From NCBI RefSeq assembly GCF_900197595.1, contig NZ_FZLO01000003.1, positions 248,001-312,000 of the forward strand: 64,000 bases of DNA, read 5' to 3'. The position numbers and the translations under genes were made by a program. The first letter of the stretch is position 1, and each line of letters begins with the position of its first letter. The DNA is from Scatolibacter rhodanostii (lineage in GTDB: Bacteria; Bacillota; Clostridia; Oscillospirales; Acutalibacteraceae). This document shows, one piece after another, positions 61,219 through 64,000 of the stretch. The notes below the pieces were generated by a model that was given only the letters and a program-made list of their open reading frames with translations, did no database searches and had not been told where the DNA came from.

Positions 61219-61285
61219 CATCGAAATGTTCCATATACACTCCTTTCTTAATATAGTATAAACTATGACATGACGTCAAAGTCAA
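61211..61285 (-). promoter_or_regulatory. Orphan MerR-type promoter with truncated gene start
   Basis: On the minus strand TTGACT (61280-61285) and TATACT (61255-61260) are 19 bases apart, with a dyad TTGACGTCATGTCA in the spacer, as in MerR-controlled promoters. AAAGGAGTG and an ATG at 61234 follow, but the frame ends after seven codons at the junction with the IS30 fragment. The controlled gene has been lost. Confidence 0.7.
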
Positions 61286-61309
61286 GGGGGATTAGCAAAT
61301 TTATTTCTA

Positions 61310-62266
61310 CTATTTTTTAGATAAAAGTTCAGAGAATTTTTCTTTCATCAGAGAAATCGCCCAGCTGTTATCTGCTTCATATCCTCGATAAACGTGTTCT
61401 TGAGCGGCAACTAAAAGTAAATAAATATCATACCAAAGTATGCGTTTTTGTTCTGAAAGTGTGAATTTATGAGTGCCATAGCCGCTTAAAAAATCCGCCG
61501 ATTGTGCATATGAGCGAAAGCCGACTTCCATCAAAACGTCACCCCACAAGCAACGTTCCCAGTCGATGATACCTGTAATTTTACCATCTTTGATGAAAAT
61601 ATTGCCGTCCCAAATATCCCAATGCACAAGCTGTGGTGTTTTGACTTCTTCAAGAACAAGCTTGTGTTTTTCAAGCATGCCGAACAGTTCATCAAGCGGA
61701 ATAGGCAGTTTTATTTCTACTTTTTTAGCATTGTGCACCATTGCTTTCAGCATTTTTGTAAAAACGCTGTGCCAGTTATCACCTGGAAATTCAGCTTGGC
61801 TTGGATAACCGAAAAAGCTGTTTGTTATCGCATTTATTTGCTTGTTCAGCTTGCCTGCTTCACGATAAATCTCATTTAATTTGTCAGCGTTTAAGCCGTC
61901 TTTTTGCATGGAGAGGCTTTTTCCCTCAATCTTTTCCATGAAAAAGTAAGGTGCATTGCAAATTGTGCATGAAAAATCGCTGAACTGCACTTTTGGCAAA
62001 GGTACAGCACTCTTTTCAACAACGATCTTCATGCACGCAACCTCGGTCGCCATGATGTGTTTTTCATAAGTCATAACCGTTGTATCGGGGTGGGGGGCGA
62101 TTTTGAGGACACTCTGTGAGCCATCCTCGAAAGAAACAGCATAAGCAATGTTAAAAAATCCCTCGGTTAGCTCTTGGATATGAGTAAGTTTTTTATTAGG
62201 AAATGCTTGTTTTACCATGCTTTCCAGCGCGCTTTGTGATTGCAGGTTTTTTGTCAATAATGGCAT
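61310..62266 (-). CDS. APH-family phosphotransferase (antibiotic/choline kinase-like)
   Basis: The protein has 318 residues of the aminoglycoside phosphotransferase fold. The catalytic loop reads LVHWDIWDGNIFI and the metal-binding motif IIDWERCLWGD. The N-terminal lobe has AYAVSFEDGSQSVLKIAPHP with the ATP-binding Lys. Here Trp-Asp replaces the usual Gly-Asp of HGD, a common variant in this group. Substrates may be antibiotics or metabolites such as homoserine or fructosamine. It lies in a cluster of minus-strand accessory genes. AAAGGT site. Confidence 0.9.
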   Translation of the reverse strand: MPLLTKNLQSQSALESMVKQAFPNKKLTHIQELTEGFFNIAYAVSFEDGSQSVLKIAPHPDTTVMTYEKHIMATEVACMKIVVEKSAVPLPKVQFSDFSCTICNAPYFFMEKIEGKSLSMQKDGLNADKLNEIYREAGKLNKQINAITNSFFGYPSQAEFPGDNWHSVFTKMLKAMVHNAKKVEIKLPIPLDELFGMLEKHKLVLEEVKTPQLVHWDIWDGNIFIKDGKITGIIDWERCLWGDVLMEVGFRSYAQSADFLSGYGTHKFTLSEQKRILWYDIYLLLVAAQEHVYRGYEADNSWAISLMKEKFSELLSKK

Positions 62267-62331
62267 ATGTAAAATTACCTTTCACTTTTGTATACAAAAT
62301 TTAATCTGTGCATTTCCAATGGTTTTACGCA

Positions 62332-62799
62332 CTAAAACCTCGATTTTTCATAATTATAAGGAATACTTGTTCCCACAACAATGTCCTCTATTTTCTCAAT
62401 AATTAACCAATCGTCCATATTGCCTTGGTGGTCAAATGCGAGGGTAGGCGCAATTTTTTTTACATGAGAGAACTCGACAAGACACAAGCATTTTTTATGC
62501 CAACGTGTACGTTGCTTGTCCGTTAAAGCCAGCTTTTCTTGGTTATCAGCAAAGGTTTGGTTGATTTGTTCTTCTGTCAGCTTAACGTAATTCTGAACGG
62601 ATTTCACAATTGCTTTTGCCGCAATATCTGCTGTGCCTTTTTCCATAAAGTAAAGTATTTCGCCCTCGAAAACACGGCTATGCGGAATTTTTCGACCAGC
62701 CGCCCCACGCACCACCATGGTTTTTTCACCAGATAAAATTTTGTCTAAAACACGTTCGCCTTTTTTACCTGTGTTATCACAGTAAACTAAATGTACCAT
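62332..62799 (-). CDS. PUA/ASCH-like protein of unknown function
   Basis: The protein has 155 residues. LDKILSGEKTMVVRGAAGRKIPHSRVFEGEILYFMEKGTADIAAKAIVKSV has the shape of an ASCH/PUA-like RNA-binding beta barrel: a conserved Gly-x-Lys turn, then strand, loop and AKA(I/V)VKSV. The C-terminal part is less clear. TAGGAGAAAA precedes the ATG. The family is tentative; a role in RNA or nucleotide binding is only suggested by the fold. Confidence 0.6.
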   Translation of the reverse strand: MVHLVYCDNTGKKGERVLDKILSGEKTMVVRGAAGRKIPHSRVFEGEILYFMEKGTADIAAKAIVKSVQNYVKLTEEQINQTFADNQEKLALTDKQRTRWHKKCLCLVEFSHVKKIAPTLAFDHQGNMDDWLIIEKIEDIVVGTSIPYNYEKSRF

Positions 62800-62816
62800 T
62801 CGTTTTCTCCTATCAT

Positions 62817-63173
62817 CTAATTAAATTGAATATTTTCAGTCTTTAAGTCGCAATAGTGTCGTCCTTTTATTGCAGTGAATTTTAGCACGCAATAATCGGG
62901 ATCGGTGACACCTTTTTTATAAAACATTGTGTCACCAGTTTTCCAAATTTCCTGCTTTATAGCCGTATCTTGTAAAATTTCCATCGTGCCAATAAGCATT
63001 ACCCCTTCATAGCGAAATCGCCCTTTATTGAAAAAATAAATGCTTGCTTTTTCATTGTCTTGGTATTGTTTTACCCTTAAAGATGAGGTGTTTGTCGTGA
63101 AATAGAAACAATTCCCCTCTATTTTTCGTGGCATGAGCATGGCTTTCATATTTGGAAACCCCTCGTCATCCAC
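62817..63173 (-). pseudogene. Pyridoxamine 5'-phosphate oxidase-like protein, N-terminally truncated or overlapped
   Basis: The sequence is a general-stress-26/PNPOx-like flavin-binding barrel: VDDEGFPNMKAMLMPRKIEGNCFYFTTNTSS, then ASIYFFNKGRFRYEGVMLIGTMEI. The expected first 25-30 residues are missing. The open frame upstream of residue 1 continues the homology (AFISSV), but that stretch lies inside the end of the DUF3788-like gene in another frame, with no start. A deletion that joined the two genes is likely. Product and activity are doubtful. Confidence 0.7.
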
Positions 63174-63568
63174 TGAAGAAATGAAAGCAACTTTTCCATA
63201 TCTAAAAATAGTGCAGTATCCGTCAACTCAAACATCACCCATTTTCCATCGTGATAAGTTGTTGCTTCGTCATAGATATGTTGTGTTTCAGGCGTTAACC
63301 CAGCACGAATAGCGTCAACTTTTGCCCTTTCATCTTTGCCGAAAATAAGCATAAAACCAAACACATCTTGTTTTGCGTACAAGGCACACAGCGTTTTACC
63401 ACCCCTACGGTATTTGTACTCATAAACCCAGCGTTTTCCTCCAGAGTTCCACAGCTTGTCCATATCATAATTTGCTTCAACAAGGTTTTGTACGTCTGTC
63501 CAAACATCAAAAAGCGACTGACCTAACAGGGCAATCATTTCTTCGTTAGTTGGTATTTTTTCAAGCAT
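63146..63568 (-). CDS. DUF3788-like protein, with an altered C-terminus
   Basis: A 140-residue cytoplasmic protein. The body matches DUF3788: LFDVWTDVQNLVEANYDMDKLWNSGGKRWVYEYKYRRGGKTLCALYAKQDVFGFMLIFG, then HDGKWVMFELTDTALFLDMEKLL. The last 15 residues run out of frame through the PNPOx-like gene and are probably not the native end. GAGGGAATAAGC precedes the ATG. The family function is unknown. Confidence 0.75.
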   Translation of the reverse strand: MLEKIPTNEEMIALLGQSLFDVWTDVQNLVEANYDMDKLWNSGGKRWVYEYKYRRGGKTLCALYAKQDVFGFMLIFGKDERAKVDAIRAGLTPETQHIYDEATTYHDGKWVMFELTDTALFLDMEKLLSFLQWMTRGFQI

Positions 63569-63578
63569 GCTTATTCCC

Positions 63579-63995
63579 TCAATCTAATATTGATTTTATA
63601 GCTTTTATTAAAGGCACAAGCATTAAAAGTATTATCAATACAGCACCCCAAAACTGTCCATAAGCCACTGCCGCAACAGGTTCAAGTGGAACCGGATTGA
63701 CAATCGCAATGAATACACGGAATATCCAAACAAATGTCAAAAAACCTAATAGAGTGATAGCTTCTTTGTTTCCTGTGAATACCTTTTTGCCCCAAAGAAG
63801 GACTAAAGAACTAATGCCGGACAGCATAAAGGAAAAGCAAAAGTTCACCCAATCGATGGAAACGATTAGATTTTCATATTCGCTTGGTATATATGAATAC
63901 CACTCAAACACCCATGGGACAAAAAAGTGTAAAATGCCTATCATCAAACTAAGAATAGTTCCTGTATAATAACAAATTTTCGATAATTTAATCAT
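63579..63995 (-). CDS. Four-helix membrane protein of unknown function
   Basis: A 138-residue protein with four membrane helices (about 8-28, 48-68, 80-98 and 112-132). A helix-1 His-Phe-x-x-Pro motif (LHFFVPWVFEW) precedes a short outside loop. The gene starts 5 bp before the window end, so its promoter is not visible. It ends 10 bp before the DUF3788-like gene and probably shares its transcript. I do not recognise the family. Confidence 0.75.
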   Translation of the reverse strand: MIKLSKICYYTGTILSLMIGILHFFVPWVFEWYSYIPSEYENLIVSIDWVNFCFSFMLSGISSLVLLWGKKVFTGNKEAITLLGFLTFVWIFRVFIAIVNPVPLEPVAAVAYGQFWGAVLIILLMLVPLIKAIKSILD

Positions 63996-64000
63996 TTCGT

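Noticed and set aside
1-64000. A tRNA gene as the integration site of the element.
   Set aside because: I looked near the integrase and island edges and recognised no tRNA sequence in the window.

Overview
The window looks like a chromosome segment of a low-GC Gram-positive anaerobe of the Bacillota, most likely class Clostridia and possibly Oscillospiraceae-like. The reasons are AT-rich codon use, strong AGGAGG-type ribosome binding sites, lipoprotein signal peptides, an NPQTGD sortase-type wall anchor, Clostridia-type gene families and a conjugative-element remnant of the Tn1549-like kind. I saw no tRNA or rRNA gene. The organism call is an inference.

Layout. (1) 0-7.1 kb: a sugar-use operon with two GH3 glycosidases (the second has its domains in swapped order) followed by rhaB-rhaA-rhaD for L-rhamnose. 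rhaB is frameshifted and lacks its usual C-terminal end. (2) 7.1-12.5 kb, minus strand: a CotA/laccase-type multicopper oxidase, a tiny lipoprotein carrying an OadB-like GIIGGADG segment, an RluD-type pseudouridine synthase and a Uup-type ABC-F ATPase. (3) 12.8-18.8 kb: an LplA/LplB/YtcP-type glycan ABC importer with a divergent XRE regulator, then a histidine-less HPr/Crh-like protein beside methylglyoxal synthase (mgsA), then a membrane-anchored Mrr-type nuclease. (4) 19.07-22.81 kb: a type I-C-like CRISPR array of 56 full repeats plus one degenerate terminal repeat, with no cas gene anywhere in the window. (5) 22.9-29.8 kb, minus strand: a siderophore-iron uptake locus (exporter-type ABC protein, FecE-like ATPase, two FecCD permeases). 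It ends in one continuous ORF that joins an AraC regulator to a siderophore-binding lipoprotein, with an internal start for the lipoprotein. (6) 29.9-42.1 kb: a lipoprotein, a MerR/aldo-keto reductase pair with a classic 19-bp-spacer promoter, a sensor kinase/response regulator pair, a very large wall-anchored surface protein, a LUD-domain protein, an unrecognised gene and a CorA-type transporter. (7) 42.2-58 kb: an accessory island resembling a decayed conjugative or mobilisable element. It holds SpoVG-like and HipA remnants, a DUF3991/Toprim-type protein, Fic, a candidate oriT, an M23 fragment, a RepA_N initiator, a DUF6431-like gene and a tyrosine integrase. Inside it sit cargo genes: a creatininase-family protein, a GNAT, and a 1220-residue C39-peptidase repeat protein followed by a double CxxC-X20-CxxC membrane protein. 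(8) 58.8-64 kb, minus strand: AraC/GyrI-like, two GNATs, an APH-type kinase, a PUA/ASCH-like protein, a truncated PNPOx-family protein, a DUF3788-like protein and a membrane protein.

How the parts work together. The GH3-rha block suggests breakdown of rhamnose-containing glucosides, and the lpl-type importer may bring in related oligosaccharides. The mgsA/Crh-like neighbours match a known regulatory pair of Bacillus subtilis and suggest that control of the methylglyoxal bypass is encoded locally. The iron locus appears to be controlled by a shared start-site element found at two of its promoters.

The best candidates for something undescribed are: the C39/ChW-like protein with its double zinc-ribbon membrane partner, found as one intact cassette and one decayed relic; the dual-start AraC-lipoprotein fusion; the orphan CRISPR array; and the OadB-like micro-lipoprotein.
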